Origin: Paenibacillus vietnamensis
Lineage (GTDB): Bacteria; Bacillota; Bacilli; Paenibacillales; Paenibacillaceae
Assembly: GCF_020169515.1 (NCBI RefSeq)
Contig: NZ_JAHMHW010000004.1
Location: 124,001 to 188,000, forward strand
DNA: 64,000 nucleotides
Direction of reading: 5' to 3'
Shown here: positions 9,267 through 16,991 of the stretch, piece after piece
Layout: each line of letters begins with the position of its first letter
Position numbering within the stretch: position 1 is the first letter of the stretch
Position numbers and translations under genes: made by a program
Notes under the pieces: model-generated
What the model was told of the DNA's origin: nothing
What the model saw: the letters and a program-made list of their open reading frames with translations, nothing else
The model's database searches: none

Positions 9267-9349
9267 GGGCTATTCGTATAATGCGCAATCGGTGGTAAAC
9301 TAAGAGCAGGCAGCTTCTTAACACACTCCTGCAAACCGAGGTGAGGGCA

Positions 9350-9718
9350 GTGGATATCGCAATCATTGTGGAAGGCAAAAACGACAAAGCCCGGTTAAAG
9401 CGCGTACTCGCAGCCCGCGTGCCCATTTATTGCACATTCGGCACCCCGGGCGCCGAGCAGCTCGACAAGCTCCGCAGGCAGGTCGGCGACAGCCAGGTAT
9501 ACATATTCACGGACAATGACTCCTCCGGCAAAAAAATCAGGTTCCTGCTGCGTGAGCAGTTTCCCGACGCCGAGCATCTTTATACGCGCAGAGGCTACTC
9601 GGGCGTCGAGCACACGCCGGAGGAGTATCTCATCGAACAGCTGGAGAAGGCCGGGCTCGAGGAGCATATTGCCTATCCGGGACAGCAGACGACGGAATGG
9701 CTGAAGGAAGATTTTTAA
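9350..9718 (+). CDS. Small Toprim-domain protein (primase/RNase M5-like)
   Basis: 122-residue protein that is almost entirely a Toprim fold: the catalytic Glu is in VEGKND (Glu8) and the acidic TDND motif lies at 54-57. Toprim domains hold Mg2+ for phosphoryl transfer in topoisomerases, DnaG primases, OLD nucleases and RNase M5. Stand-alone small Toprim proteins are widespread in Bacillota with unclear roles. The GTG at 9350 is chosen over the GTG at 9341 because GAGGTGAGGG (9338-9347) serves as its ribosome site. Monocistronic, between two terminators. Confidence 0.85.
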   Translation: MDIAIIVEGKNDKARLKRVLAARVPIYCTFGTPGAEQLDKLRRQVGDSQVYIFTDNDSSGKKIRFLLREQFPDAEHLYTRRGYSGVEHTPEEYLIEQLEKAGLEEHIAYPGQQTTEWLKEDF

Positions 9719-9729
9719 CCCCTGCACAA

Positions 9730-9768
9730 ATACAAACCGCCATGAGCATCGCTCCCGGCGGTTTGTTC
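9730..9768. terminator. Bidirectional terminator
   Basis: Inverted repeat ACAAACCGCC (9732-9741) and GGCGGTTTGT (9757-9766) between the convergent Toprim and Sco genes. Confidence 0.75.
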
Positions 9769-9772
9769 CGTT

Positions 9773-10381
9773 TTACAGCAGCTTATTCAGCTCGGTCACA
9801 ATCTGGTCGGCGGTCAGATCCTCCTGGCTGCCGTTAATCCATTTGCGGATTTGGCCTTCCTGATCGACCAGCGTAATGACATTCATATGTGTGAAGCTTC
9901 CGTCCTTTTCCTTGACGACCGCAACTCCGAAGTCTTTTGCCAGTTGAAGCGTGCTTTCCCAATTGTCGCCGCGCAGGAAATGCCAGCCGTCGAATTCGGC
10001 GTCCAGCCGCTGAGCGAAATCGCGGATCGCTTCCGGCGTATCCCGCTCCGGATCGAAGGTGATCGAGATCAGCTCGGCCTTGCTGCCCAGCTTATTCTGC
10101 TCCCTCAGCTTGTCCTGCACCTCGGAGAGCAGGAAGGTCGTCGGAGGGCATACGTCCGGGCAATTGGCAAAATAGAAATAAACGATTCTGGCTTTGCCGT
10201 TCGTCGATTCGAGCGACACGCTGTTGCCGTCGATATCCTTCATCTGAAAAGCAGGAGCGGCCTGCAGCACCTCGAGCGGCTCGTTCGGCTTGGCTACGTA
10301 AGTCATAAACAAATAAATGCCCATTGCCGCGCAAAGTGCAAGCACAGCAAGCTTAAAGCTATGTTTCTTCAAAAAAGCCAC
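9773..10381 (-). CDS. SCO1/SenC family copper chaperone for cytochrome oxidase
   Basis: 202 residues. An N-terminal membrane anchor (about 9-27) is followed by an extracytoplasmic thioredoxin-like domain. The copper/redox ligands are present: Cys74 and Cys78 in NCPDVCPP, and His165 in FTHMN. Family members deliver copper to, or reduce, the CuA site of cytochrome c oxidase. The GTG at 10381 is preferred over the GTG at 10390, since GGGAG then sits about eight bases upstream. The heme O synthase gene ctaB is directly upstream on the same strand (26 bp gap), which supports a shared role in oxidase assembly. Confidence 0.9.
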   Translation of the reverse strand: MAFLKKHSFKLAVLALCAAMGIYLFMTYVAKPNEPLEVLQAAPAFQMKDIDGNSVSLESTNGKARIVYFYFANCPDVCPPTTFLLSEVQDKLREQNKLGSKAELISITFDPERDTPEAIRDFAQRLDAEFDGWHFLRGDNWESTLQLAKDFGVAVVKEKDGSFTHMNVITLVDQEGQIRKWINGSQEDLTADQIVTELNKLL

Positions 10382-10407
10382 TTGATCCACTCCCTATGAT
10401 GCCTGTG

Positions 10408-11265
10408 TTATGATCCCGTCGTATTCAGAATCATGACGATAAAAATAACCATTAAGTAATTGACCGAAATCAAAAAATTCGTCTTGGCCCATTTTTCGGT
10501 GTCCTTAGCTCCGGTGCCCCGCAGCGTATGAATAAGCCAAACGACCCCGCCGACAACCGAGATGATCAGGAAATAAACGCCGACGTAGCCATACGTATAG
10601 AACAAAATGCCGGTCGGAATTAGCAGCAGCACGTAAGGAATCATTTGCAGCTTCGTGCGCTTAATCCCCTTAACGACAGGCAAAAGCGGAAAGCCCGCCG
10701 CGCGGTACTCTTCGACCCTGCGGATGGCAAGCGACCAGAAATGCGCCGGCTGCCAAAGGAACAAAATCGCGAACAAAATCCAGGCCCCGGCGTCCACCTC
10801 GTTCGTAACGGCGCAATAGCCGATGACCGGAGGCATCGCTCCCGAAATGCCGCCTACCGACGTGCTCCAGGTTGACGTTCTCTTCAGCCAGATCGTATAA
10901 ATCACAATATATACGAACCAGCCCAGCAGACCGAGCCAGCCGGCCAGCGTACCTACGAGACCGAACAGCACGCCCATCCCCGCAATTCCCAATATAATGC
11001 CGTAAATCAAAACCGTTCCAGGCTGCATTCTGCCGGTCGGCAGGGCGCGATCCTTCGTCCGCTCCATCTTCTGGTCCAATTCCCGGTCCCAGTAGTTGTT
11101 AATAACGGTTGCCGAAGCGATCGTTAACGTAGAACCGATCAGCGTCCAAATAAGCATGATGACATTAATATCCCATTTGGAAGCTACTAAAAAACCACCA
11201 AGCGCTGCGAACACGTTAAGCCGAAGCAGCCGCGGTTTGGTCAATGCAATCAAGTCTTTCAGCAC
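10408..11265 (-). CDS. ctaB: Protoheme IX farnesyltransferase (heme O synthase)
   Basis: UbiA-family membrane prenyltransferase that adds a farnesyl group to heme B to make heme O, 285 residues with about nine hydrophobic segments. The prenyl-diphosphate/Mg2+ binding signature NNYWDRELDQ is at about 56-65, followed by the R-x-x-x-R-x-L stretch MERTKDRALPTG. The start chosen is the GTG at 11265, with GGGAGG eight bases upstream; longer starts to 11301 lack a ribosome site. Grouped with sco downstream. The cytochrome oxidase structural genes are not in the window. Confidence 0.93.
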   Translation of the reverse strand: MLKDLIALTKPRLLRLNVFAALGGFLVASKWDINVIMLIWTLIGSTLTIASATVINNYWDRELDQKMERTKDRALPTGRMQPGTVLIYGIILGIAGMGVLFGLVGTLAGWLGLLGWFVYIVIYTIWLKRTSTWSTSVGGISGAMPPVIGYCAVTNEVDAGAWILFAILFLWQPAHFWSLAIRRVEEYRAAGFPLLPVVKGIKRTKLQMIPYVLLLIPTGILFYTYGYVGVYFLIISVVGGVVWLIHTLRGTGAKDTEKWAKTNFLISVNYLMVIFIVMILNTTGS

Positions 11266-11526
11266 GAAGCGAGCCTCCCGAGTTATGCGACGAGACGCCA
11301 AGGACGTCTATCTTTCATTGATGAATCGTTACTAATCATACCGAAAAATGCAAGCCGTGACAACGTTCGCGCCGTTTGTTCATCATTTTGCCACGCAAAT
11401 TGTGACAATTCGTTTAGGAACCATTTTCGTGGGCGCTCAATACAATAACTATGTAGTTTATCGCCTATGACCATTCGCGAATCATTCGTTCCATTCTGAT
11501 CCGAAGGGAAGTGAACGCATAAGCAT

Positions 11527-11754
11527 ATGGCAGTTATCAAAACGAATTCCGAACAAACGAAGCTGCTTGCCCGCCTCATGCGAGCGGAAGCGGAGGGCGA
11601 GGGCGAGGTGGGCATCTGATGTTCGGCAGGCAATTGCCCTAATACCTGGTACGACCAAAGGAACAGCGGCCGTTTCAAGAAGCACTGCTTCTTCACACCG
11701 ACAAGTGAAGACTGTCCTTCCGTATTAATTTTAGATTTTAAAATGGTGTGGTGA
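11527..11754 (+). pseudogene. cwlJ: Remnant of spore cortex hydrolase gene cwlJ (internal deletion)
   Basis: The first 29 codons (MAVIKTNSEQTK, then RLMRAEAEGEGEVG) match the N-terminus of CwlJ, a germination cortex-lytic enzyme of about 140 residues. A TGA at 11617-11619 then stops translation. Nine bases later the same frame continues as AGNCPNTWYDQ, then NSGRFKKHCFF and SEDCPSV, the CwlJ C-terminus. About 75 central residues, including most of the hydrolase domain, are missing. The DNA at the break (GGCATCTGATG) looks like the usual Gly-Met-Leu-Met codons minus one base. Location directly before gerQ matches the cwlJ-gerQ operon of Bacillus. Real decay or assembly error cannot be told apart here. 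The 225 bp upstream hold no recognised gene. Confidence 0.8.
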
Positions 11755-11847
11755 ACAGCAAGCGGCCGGCGCCTCGCGATCAAACGAACGGCGCAGGCTT
11801 CGGACTTTTTCACCACACGTTTAAAAGCGAAAGCGAGGAGCAACAAC

Positions 11848-12441
11848 ATGTCCAAAGGTTACGGCTACAAAACGCAAGTGAGTCCGGCTCAAACAGGAGC
11901 ATATCCAAGCTTCGGCAACGCACCCTTCGGCAACGCACCCTTCGGCGGAGGCGGATATCCATATCCGGCAGGAGGCCAGCAGCAAATGATGCCGATGCAG
12001 CAGCCGATGATGCAGCCAATGGCGTATCCGGGCGCCATGCAGGCGCAAGCGTCACCGACGCCGCCAACCATACCTAGCGGTTCCTTCATTACCCCATCGG
12101 GAGGCAACATCGTTACCGTACCGGTCGCCGAGGAATCTTACGTAGAGAACATTTTGCGCTTAAACCGCGGCAAATTGGCCACGTTCTATATGACATACGA
12201 AAACAACCGCGAGTGGAACGCTAAAATATTCAAAGGCATTATCGAAGCCGCGGGACGCGACCATATTATTATTAGCGACCCGACAACCGGCATGCGCTAC
12301 TTATTGCTCACCCTTAACCTGGATTATGTCACTTTTGACGAGGAAATCGAATACGAGTATCCGTTTAACGGCGGCACTGTCACTTCCGCCACTCCGATGG
12401 GTACGGCAACGCTCGGCACGGTAGGAACAAACGGACGTTAA
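11848..12441 (+). CDS. gerQ: Spore coat protein GerQ
   Basis: 197 residues, intact. The conserved GerQ core occupies about residues 90-180 (ESYVENILRLNRGKLATFYM, NNREWNAKIFKGIIEAAGRD, RYLLLTLNLDYVTFDEEIEY). The N-terminal third is low-complexity Gly/Pro/Gln/Met with a repeated FGNAP unit. GerQ sits in the inner coat, is cross-linked by transglutaminase and is required for CwlJ localisation in Bacillus. Here its partner gene just upstream is broken. GAGGAG lies upstream of the ATG. The stop overlaps the stop of the convergent gene (shared TTAA). Confidence 0.93.
   Translation: MSKGYGYKTQVSPAQTGAYPSFGNAPFGNAPFGGGGYPYPAGGQQQMMPMQQPMMQPMAYPGAMQAQASPTPPTIPSGSFITPSGGNIVTVPVAEESYVENILRLNRGKLATFYMTYENNREWNAKIFKGIIEAAGRDHIIISDPTTGMRYLLLTLNLDYVTFDEEIEYEYPFNGGTVTSATPMGTATLGTVGTNGR
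11911..11940 (+). repeat. 15-bp tandem repeat in gerQ
   Basis: TTCGGCAACGCACCC occurs twice in tandem (11911-11925, 11926-11940), encoding FGNAP twice; a third copy is partial (TTCGGCGG). Confidence 0.9.
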
Positions 12442-12740
12442 CGCTCCTCTCCTTCAGGTGTAAACGTCGGCTTAAAGGTCCACACATGCAGCTTGGCGGA
12501 CCCGCCGGCAATCCACTCGCTGATGCGAGCCCAAAGAGAACGCTCATCGCAGCGTTCTTTTTTTATGCGCTCGGCCTCCTCCTCCGATCCGGCCTGCCAC
12601 ACCTCGACGAACAAATTGTACTGATCTGTTCCTTCATATAAATACACGTCATTCCTGCCCTTCAAATGCGCTTTAGCAAAAGCTAAAAATGCCTCCCGGC
12701 TTTCGGGTGCGATCCGGTATTCCGCGAAACAAATGTACAT
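12438..12740 (-). CDS. Small conserved protein, dimeric alpha/beta-barrel-like
   Basis: 100 residues, cytoplasmic. It begins MYICFAEYRIAPESREAFLA and contains YEGTDQYNLFVEVWQ and KLHVWTF. The beta-alpha-beta pattern resembles small antibiotic-monooxygenase (ABM)-type dimeric alpha/beta-barrel proteins. No catalytic residues can be assigned, so no function is proposed. It is convergent with gerQ, overlapping by four bases at the stop codons. Confidence 0.65.
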   Translation of the reverse strand: MYICFAEYRIAPESREAFLAFAKAHLKGRNDVYLYEGTDQYNLFVEVWQAGSEEEAERIKKERCDERSLWARISEWIAGGSAKLHVWTFKPTFTPEGEER

Positions 12741-12832
12741 TTCCCTTCGATCTCCTTTTGATTACCTTGATAAAGTTCCCCCGCAGAGCCGATACTACAC
12801 CTAATCAATCGAATCGATATGGAGGACTGATC

Positions 12833-13819
12833 ATGGATACAGGCACACATCTTGTCATGGGCATCGGATTAGCGGGGCTCGCCACGATCGACCCTGTCGT
12901 AGCAGCCAATCCTGCAGTACAGACCGCCGTTTTGCTCGGCACGGTCGCCGGCTCGCAGGCTCCCGATCTGGACAGCCTGCTGCGCTTGAAAGGCAATGCC
13001 GTCTATATTAAAAACCACCGCGGCATTTCCCATTCGCTGCCGGCCATCGCCATTTGGACGATACTGATTACAGCCATCATCCAGCTTTTTTTTCAGGGCA
13101 CGATTCCATGGCTTCATCTTGGCGGGTGGGTGCTGCTTGCCGTCTGCGTCCATGTTTTCACCGATTTGTTCAACGCCTACGGGACGCAAGCGATGAGGCC
13201 CTTTTCGGAGAAATGGATCTCATGGAATATTATTCATATTTTTGATCCGGTCATTTTCACCGTTCATGTTATTGCCATTTTACTTTGGGCGGCCGGTTTC
13301 GTAAATCCTGCCATTATGTTTCCGCTTATGTATCTGTTCCTGGCCGTCTACTACGTTTGGCGAACATTCGCCGCCAGGTCGACGGTTGCCAGGCTGGAGG
13401 CTATAGACGAAGAGCATAACAAGGGCGACACCTACGTAGCCATTCCGACGATTTCGCTTACGAAATGGAACGTCGTTAAACAAGTGAAAGACGGCAGCTT
13501 CGTTATCGGCAGCTTGAACGGCAGCAGCTTAAGCTGGCTGGACAGGGTCAAATGCTCCGACCACCCTGCTGTAGAAAAATCGAAAAACGACCCGGCCATC
13601 CGTTCCTTCTTGTATTTTACCAGCTTCGCATGCGCCGATGTCCGCGAGCATCAATGGGGCTACGAGGTCAGATGGTCGGATGTGAGGTACCGTCACCGCA
13701 AGCAATACCCGTTCGTGGGAGTGCTGCTTATGAACAAACATTATGAAACGGTCGGTTCGTATGTGGGCTGGCTAAGCGACGACCGGTTAATGAAACGGCT
13801 GCGCATGGATACGTATTAA
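12833..13819 (+). CDS. YfhP-like membrane-bound metal-dependent hydrolase (DUF457)
   Basis: 328 residues from the ATG at 12833, which has GGAGG eight bases upstream; the open frame extends further 5' but without a ribosome site. The N-terminal half has the DUF457/YdjM signature: Asp pair in QAPDLDSLLR (about 44-53), KNHRGISHS (His residues about 62-67), then membrane helices with HVFTDLFNAYGTQ. The C-terminal 150 residues are soluble. B. subtilis YfhP belongs to the same family; the true substrate is unknown. Confidence 0.85.
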   Translation: MDTGTHLVMGIGLAGLATIDPVVAANPAVQTAVLLGTVAGSQAPDLDSLLRLKGNAVYIKNHRGISHSLPAIAIWTILITAIIQLFFQGTIPWLHLGGWVLLAVCVHVFTDLFNAYGTQAMRPFSEKWISWNIIHIFDPVIFTVHVIAILLWAAGFVNPAIMFPLMYLFLAVYYVWRTFAARSTVARLEAIDEEHNKGDTYVAIPTISLTKWNVVKQVKDGSFVIGSLNGSSLSWLDRVKCSDHPAVEKSKNDPAIRSFLYFTSFACADVREHQWGYEVRWSDVRYRHRKQYPFVGVLLMNKHYETVGSYVGWLSDDRLMKRLRMDTY

Positions 13820-13832
13820 GCGTATTTCCAAT

Positions 13833-13867
13833 AAGTCTCTTCCGAAGCCGGAAGGGACTTTCTTTCG
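13833..13867 (+). terminator. Terminator after the yfhP-like gene
   Basis: Hairpin AAGTCTCTTCC (13833-13843) and GGAAGGGACTT (13850-13860) followed by T-rich TCTTTCG. Confidence 0.7.
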
Positions 13868-13892
13868 TTTCGTCCGATTTTCGATTATGCTA

Positions 13893-13920
13893 TAAAAGAA
13901 ACCCAAGGCATCGCCTTGGG
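13893..13920 (-). terminator. Terminator after the SASP gene
   Basis: Hairpin CCCAAGGC (13902-13909), loop ATC, GCCTTGGG (13913-13920); leftward it is followed by TTTCTTTTAT. Confidence 0.8.
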
Positions 13921-13948
13921 CTCCATTTCAATTGTGTATAAGAAGCGA

Positions 13949-14164
13949 TTAACGGCTGCCGCCAGAAAGCTGTTGCTCGGCAATTTGAACAAGCTTTTTC
14001 GTAATATAGCCTCCAAGGGAGCCTGCATCACGAGTCGAAACATTACCATAGTAGCCGTCTTGCGGAATTTGCACGCCCAGCTCTTGAGCCGCTTCAAGCT
14101 TCATTTGTTGAAGAGCCGCTGTTGCTTGTGGAACGACGAGTTGATTACTTCTGCTTGATGCCAT
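13949..14164 (-). CDS. Alpha/beta-type small acid-soluble spore protein
   Basis: 71 residues from the ATG at 14164, with AAAGGAGAAAT upstream. It shows the conserved blocks of alpha/beta-type SASPs: KLEAAQELGVQI, a variant of the GPR protease cleavage site KxEIAxEfGV in which Ile is replaced by Ala, and GSLGGYITKKLV near the C-terminus. These proteins saturate spore DNA and are degraded at germination. A sigma-G-type promoter lies at 14220-14249. Confidence 0.93.
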   Translation of the reverse strand: MASSRSNQLVVPQATAALQQMKLEAAQELGVQIPQDGYYGNVSTRDAGSLGGYITKKLVQIAEQQLSGGSR

Positions 14165-14219
14165 TGGTATTTCTCCTTTCGTCCTCTTCACTTTGATGTG
14201 TGCTGCAAGCTTGCAAGCT

Positions 14220-14249
14220 TATTATGTGCACGAGGGGAGAAAGTATTCC
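14220..14249 (-). promoter_or_regulatory. Sigma-G-type promoter of the SASP gene
   Basis: Leftward GGAATA (14244-14249), 17-bp spacer, CATAATA (14220-14226). This is close to the forespore sigma-G consensus TGAATA-N17-CATACTA and fits a gene expressed late in the forespore. Confidence 0.75.
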
Positions 14250-14294
14250 GCATTCTAAAAAATATATTGATTATTTATTAAGGAGAGAAATCCT

Positions 14295-14471
14295 ATGTCC
14301 AAACCGCTTTCTTTGTTCTTCTCAACCTTGGCAATCGCCTTTATGAGCGCCATGGCCGTCTCCATCAGCCACAGCGGCTGGTTCGTCCTGCTGTTCGGCC
14401 TGCTGTCTCTGTTCACAATCGGGGCAGGCTTTATCGTACGCGCCCGGCTCCGCAGAAGAAATCAAGGCTGA
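14295..14471 (+). CDS. Small membrane protein (DUF5325/YlaF-like)
   Basis: 58 residues: two hydrophobic helices (about 5-24 and 29-47) separated by SHSGW and ending in a basic tail RARLRRRNQG. Size, two-helix layout and Arg-rich end match the YlaF-type DUF5325 family of Bacillota. AGGAG lies upstream of the ATG. The terminator stem begins inside the last codons. Confidence 0.7.
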   Translation: MSKPLSLFFSTLAIAFMSAMAVSISHSGWFVLLFGLLSLFTIGAGFIVRARLRRRNQG

Positions 14472-14496
14472 CGGTTGTCGGCCTTGATTTCTTTTT
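14458..14496. terminator. Terminator between the small gene and trpS
   Basis: Stem GAAATCAAGGC (14458-14468) and GCCTTGATTTC (14481-14491) followed by five T on the plus strand. The stem can also serve the converging trpS transcript. Confidence 0.85.
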
Positions 14497-14503
14497 GCAT
14501 TGG

Positions 14504-15493
14504 TCATACGAGCGGCGGAAGAAAGCCCATTTTTTCCTTCACATCGGCCAAAGTGCGGTCTGCAATTTCAGAAGCGCGCTCCGCGCCCCGCTTTAAGATC
14601 TGATGGATTTCGCCCGAGCTTCTGATCTCGTTGTACTTTGCCTGAAGCGGCTCGATGACAGCAACGACATGCTCCGCCAGATCCTTCTTGAACGGCCCGT
14701 AACCCTGCCCCTCGTAACGAGCCTCAACTTCAGCGACCGATATATTGGCGCAATGCGAGTAAATGCTGATCAGGTTGCTGATTTCCGGTTTATTGGCCGG
14801 ATCAAATTTGACTTCACGGCCGGAATCGGTAGTCGCGCGGCTAATTTTTTTCCGGATGACGTCAGGGGCGTCCAGCAGGGCGATATAGCTGCCCGCATTC
14901 GGATTGCTCTTGCTCATCTTCTTGCTTGCATCGTCCAGCGACATGACCCGGGCGCCGACCTTCGGAATATATGGCTCCGGTATCGTAAAGTAATCGCCGA
15001 ACCGCGTATTAAACCGGTGCGCCAGATCACGGGTAAGCTCCAGATGCTGCTTCTGGTCGTCTCCGACCGGCACCAGATCCGCGTTATAAACCAATATGTC
15101 CGCAGCCATTAATGTAGGGTAGACGAATAGTCCCGCTCCGACCGATTCTTTGCCTGCCGATTTATCCTTAAATTGCGTCATTCTTTCCAGCTCGCCCATA
15201 TTGGCCAGCGTCGTAAACAACCAGCCCAGCTCGGCGTGGGCGCGAACATGGGATTGAACGAATACGCTTGCTTTGGCAGGATCGATGCCCGCCGCTATGA
15301 ATAAGGCCGCAACCGCCTCCGTCTGCTCTCTCAGCGCTGCAGGCTCCTGAGGGACGGTAATGGCGTGCAGATCGACAACCATAAAGAAACATTCCTCGGT
15401 ATGCTGAAGCTTCACGAAATTTTGCATCGCTCCGATATAATTGCCCAGCGTAAGCTGGCCGCTCGGCTGAATGCCGGAAAGAACCTTTTTCAT
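14504..15493 (-). CDS. trpS: Tryptophanyl-tRNA synthetase
   Basis: Class I aminoacyl-tRNA synthetase that charges tRNA-Trp, 329 residues, full length. The HIGH-equivalent TLGN lies at 15-18 and KMSKS at 192-196. The family stretches DLHAITV and ADILVYNADLVPVGDDQKQH are present. The ATG has AAGGAG upstream. Expression should be governed by the tryptophan T-box leader directly upstream, which senses uncharged tRNA-Trp. Confidence 0.97.
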   Translation of the reverse strand: MKKVLSGIQPSGQLTLGNYIGAMQNFVKLQHTEECFFMVVDLHAITVPQEPAALREQTEAVAALFIAAGIDPAKASVFVQSHVRAHAELGWLFTTLANMGELERMTQFKDKSAGKESVGAGLFVYPTLMAADILVYNADLVPVGDDQKQHLELTRDLAHRFNTRFGDYFTIPEPYIPKVGARVMSLDDASKKMSKSNPNAGSYIALLDAPDVIRKKISRATTDSGREVKFDPANKPEISNLISIYSHCANISVAEVEARYEGQGYGPFKKDLAEHVVAVIEPLQAKYNEIRSSGEIHQILKRGAERASEIADRTLADVKEKMGFLPPLV

Positions 15494-15538
15494 CGTAACA
15501 CGACTCCTTCATTTTCGATTGTATAGCTCGATAAACGC

Positions 15539-15789
15539 AAAAAAGCCCCCGCCGCAAGGGACGAGGGACCGTGGTGCCACCCTAATTCGCCGCAGGGACT
15601 CTTCAGTCCGCAGGGCCTTCATGCCCCGTAACGGTGAGCATCCGTACAAACATCTTCGGCAGCGGCGCCGCCGGTTTCCGTTTATCCGCTCAGGGTCCCA
15701 TTCAGCCTCGAAGCTTGCACCGGTTCACAGCAACCACCGGCTCTCTGTCCGCAATCCATTCGAGCTTACTTATTCCCGTCATCGCATTT
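15539..15789 (-). promoter_or_regulatory. T-box riboswitch leader (tryptophan) of trpS
   Basis: Leftward transcript leader with the T-box core AGGGTGGCACCAC (15571-15583). The terminator helix pairs CCCTCGTC (15560-15567) with GGCGGGGG (15546-15553), followed by six U (15539-15544). The specifier loop reads GAAUGGGACC, placing codon UGG (Trp) at 15698-15700. Uncharged tRNA-Trp would stabilise the antiterminator and let trpS be transcribed. Confidence 0.93.
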
Positions 15790-15795
15790 AAACCG

Positions 15796-15823
15796 ATTAT
15801 ACCTATGTTCGCCGTATTGTCAA
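15796..15823 (-). promoter_or_regulatory. Sigma-A promoter of trpS
   Basis: Leftward perfect -35 TTGACA (15818-15823) and perfect -10 TATAAT (15796-15801), spacer 16 bp, just upstream of the T-box leader. Confidence 0.88.
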
Positions 15824-15846
15824 GCAGGCTGTGATAAAGTGTCCTA

Positions 15847-15875
15847 TTGTCGGCGGGACGAGCATAAGATATACT
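15847..15875 (+). promoter_or_regulatory. Promoter of the ycgR/ycgQ-like pair
   Basis: -35 TTGTCG (15847-15852), 17-bp spacer, -10 TATACT (15870-15875). Confidence 0.65.
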
Positions 15876-15886
15876 GATAAACATAG

Positions 15887-15909
15887 TTATTCGTAATCAT
15901 TACATTTAA
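15887..15909 (+). promoter_or_regulatory. Zur-box-like operator
   Basis: Palindrome TTA-TTC-GTAATCATTAC-ATT-TAA centred at 15898. The left half TCGTAAT is a perfect Zur half-site and the core GTAAT-C-ATTAC is fully symmetric. Fur boxes would read TGATAAT and PerR boxes TTATAAT. It sits just downstream of the -10, where repressor binding would block transcription. Confidence 0.65.
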
Positions 15910-15932
15910 TTGTGGAAGAAGGGATTTCCGTC

Positions 15933-16991
15933 ATGCTCAGATTCGTGTTCCGTTACGGAACGCCGTCGCTTGCGGCCGGCTGCCTTATTATGATTTATTT
16001 GATTATCGCGAACCGCGATTTGCCCCTTCACGTCTTTAACGAAGCGAATCTGCAGTCCTTTAAAATATTGTTCATCAGCATCCTGCTGGAAGCTTTCCCG
16101 TTTATCCTGCTCGGCGTCTTGTTCTCCGCGCTGCTGCAGGTATTCGTAACCGACGAGCTGATCCGGAAATTTACGCCCAAGCATCCTGTGGCCGGCGTGC
16201 TGTTCGGCGCCCTGCTCGGCATTTTGTTCCCGCTCTGCGAATGCGGCATGATTCCTGTCGTCCGCCGCTTAATCCGTAAAGGGATGCCCGCCTATATCGG
16301 AATCGTCTATTTGCTGGCCGGACCGATCGTCAATCCGGTTGTTTATACCTCGACATTTATGGCTTTCCGCACAACCCCCGAGATGGCTTACTCGCGGATG
16401 GGACTGGCCTTCGCCGTCTCTGTCGTTGTCGGTTTCCTTTTGTACCGGTTCATGCGCGGCAACCCGTTAAAAGCTTCGCCATCGCGCGGCGGCGCTGACA
16501 GCCATCACCATCATGACCACCATCACAATCACCACCACCATCATAACGGCCGCGAACATGATCACAGCCTCCGCGGCAAAGGGATCCGCAGCCGGTTCGC
16601 TTCGGTGCTGTCCCACTCGTCCGATGAATTTTTCGAAATGGGCAAATATTTTATCTTTGGCGCCCTTCTGACAGCCCTTATTCAAACCGCGGTCGAACGC
16701 AGTACTTTGGAAGCATATGCCGGCCAGCCAATATTCGCCTATTTGTTCATGATGGCGTTCGCTTTCCTCTTATCCATATGCTCCACCTCGGATGCCTTTA
16801 TTGCGTCCTCTTTCAGCGGAATGTTCGATTACGGGCCGCTGCTCGCCTTTCTTGTGTTCGGCCCGATGATTGATTTAAAAAATACATTGATGCTCCTCAG
16901 CACCTTCCGGGCTAAAATCGTGCTGGCGGTTATCGCCTTGACGGCGGTGCTTACCTTTGCCGGAGCATGGTTGACGGAGGTATTGCTATGA
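15933..16991 (+). CDS. Membrane permease YcgR-like (UPF0718/DUF318)
   Basis: 352 residues, ATG at 15933 with GAAGGG upstream. About eight hydrophobic segments. Conserved family stretches: LCECGMIPVVRRLIRKG (about 97-113), GPIVNPVVY and ICSTSDAFIASSF in the second half. A long His-rich cytoplasmic or periplasmic loop (about residues 190-215, more than a dozen His) separates the two halves and probably binds transition metal. It overlaps the next gene by four bases (ATGA). B. subtilis ycgR-ycgQ encode the same pair. With the Zur box upstream, a role in zinc-limited metal handling is plausible; the substrate is not established. Confidence 0.8.
   Translation: MLRFVFRYGTPSLAAGCLIMIYLIIANRDLPLHVFNEANLQSFKILFISILLEAFPFILLGVLFSALLQVFVTDELIRKFTPKHPVAGVLFGALLGILFPLCECGMIPVVRRLIRKGMPAYIGIVYLLAGPIVNPVVYTSTFMAFRTTPEMAYSRMGLAFAVSVVVGFLLYRFMRGNPLKASPSRGGADSHHHHDHHHNHHHHHNGREHDHSLRGKGIRSRFASVLSHSSDEFFEMGKYFIFGALLTALIQTAVERSTLEAYAGQPIFAYLFMMAFAFLLSICSTSDAFIASSFSGMFDYGPLLAFLVFGPMIDLKNTLMLLSTFRAKIVLAVIALTAVLTFAGAWLTEVLL

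Noticed and set aside
11283..11855. A 190-codon leftward frame across the cwlJ region
   Set aside because: It is antisense to recognisable CwlJ segments and covers ctaB's leader. The product has no family pattern and no ribosome site.
15887..15909. Reading the operator at 15898 as a Fur or PerR box
   Set aside because: The half-site TCGTAAT carries the CG that distinguishes Zur from Fur (TGATAAT) and PerR (TTATAAT).
16500..16560. His-rich coding stretch as a simple-sequence expansion
   Set aside because: CAC/CAT codons are mixed and interspersed with Asp, Asn and Gly, as expected for a selected metal-binding loop rather than a slippage repeat.
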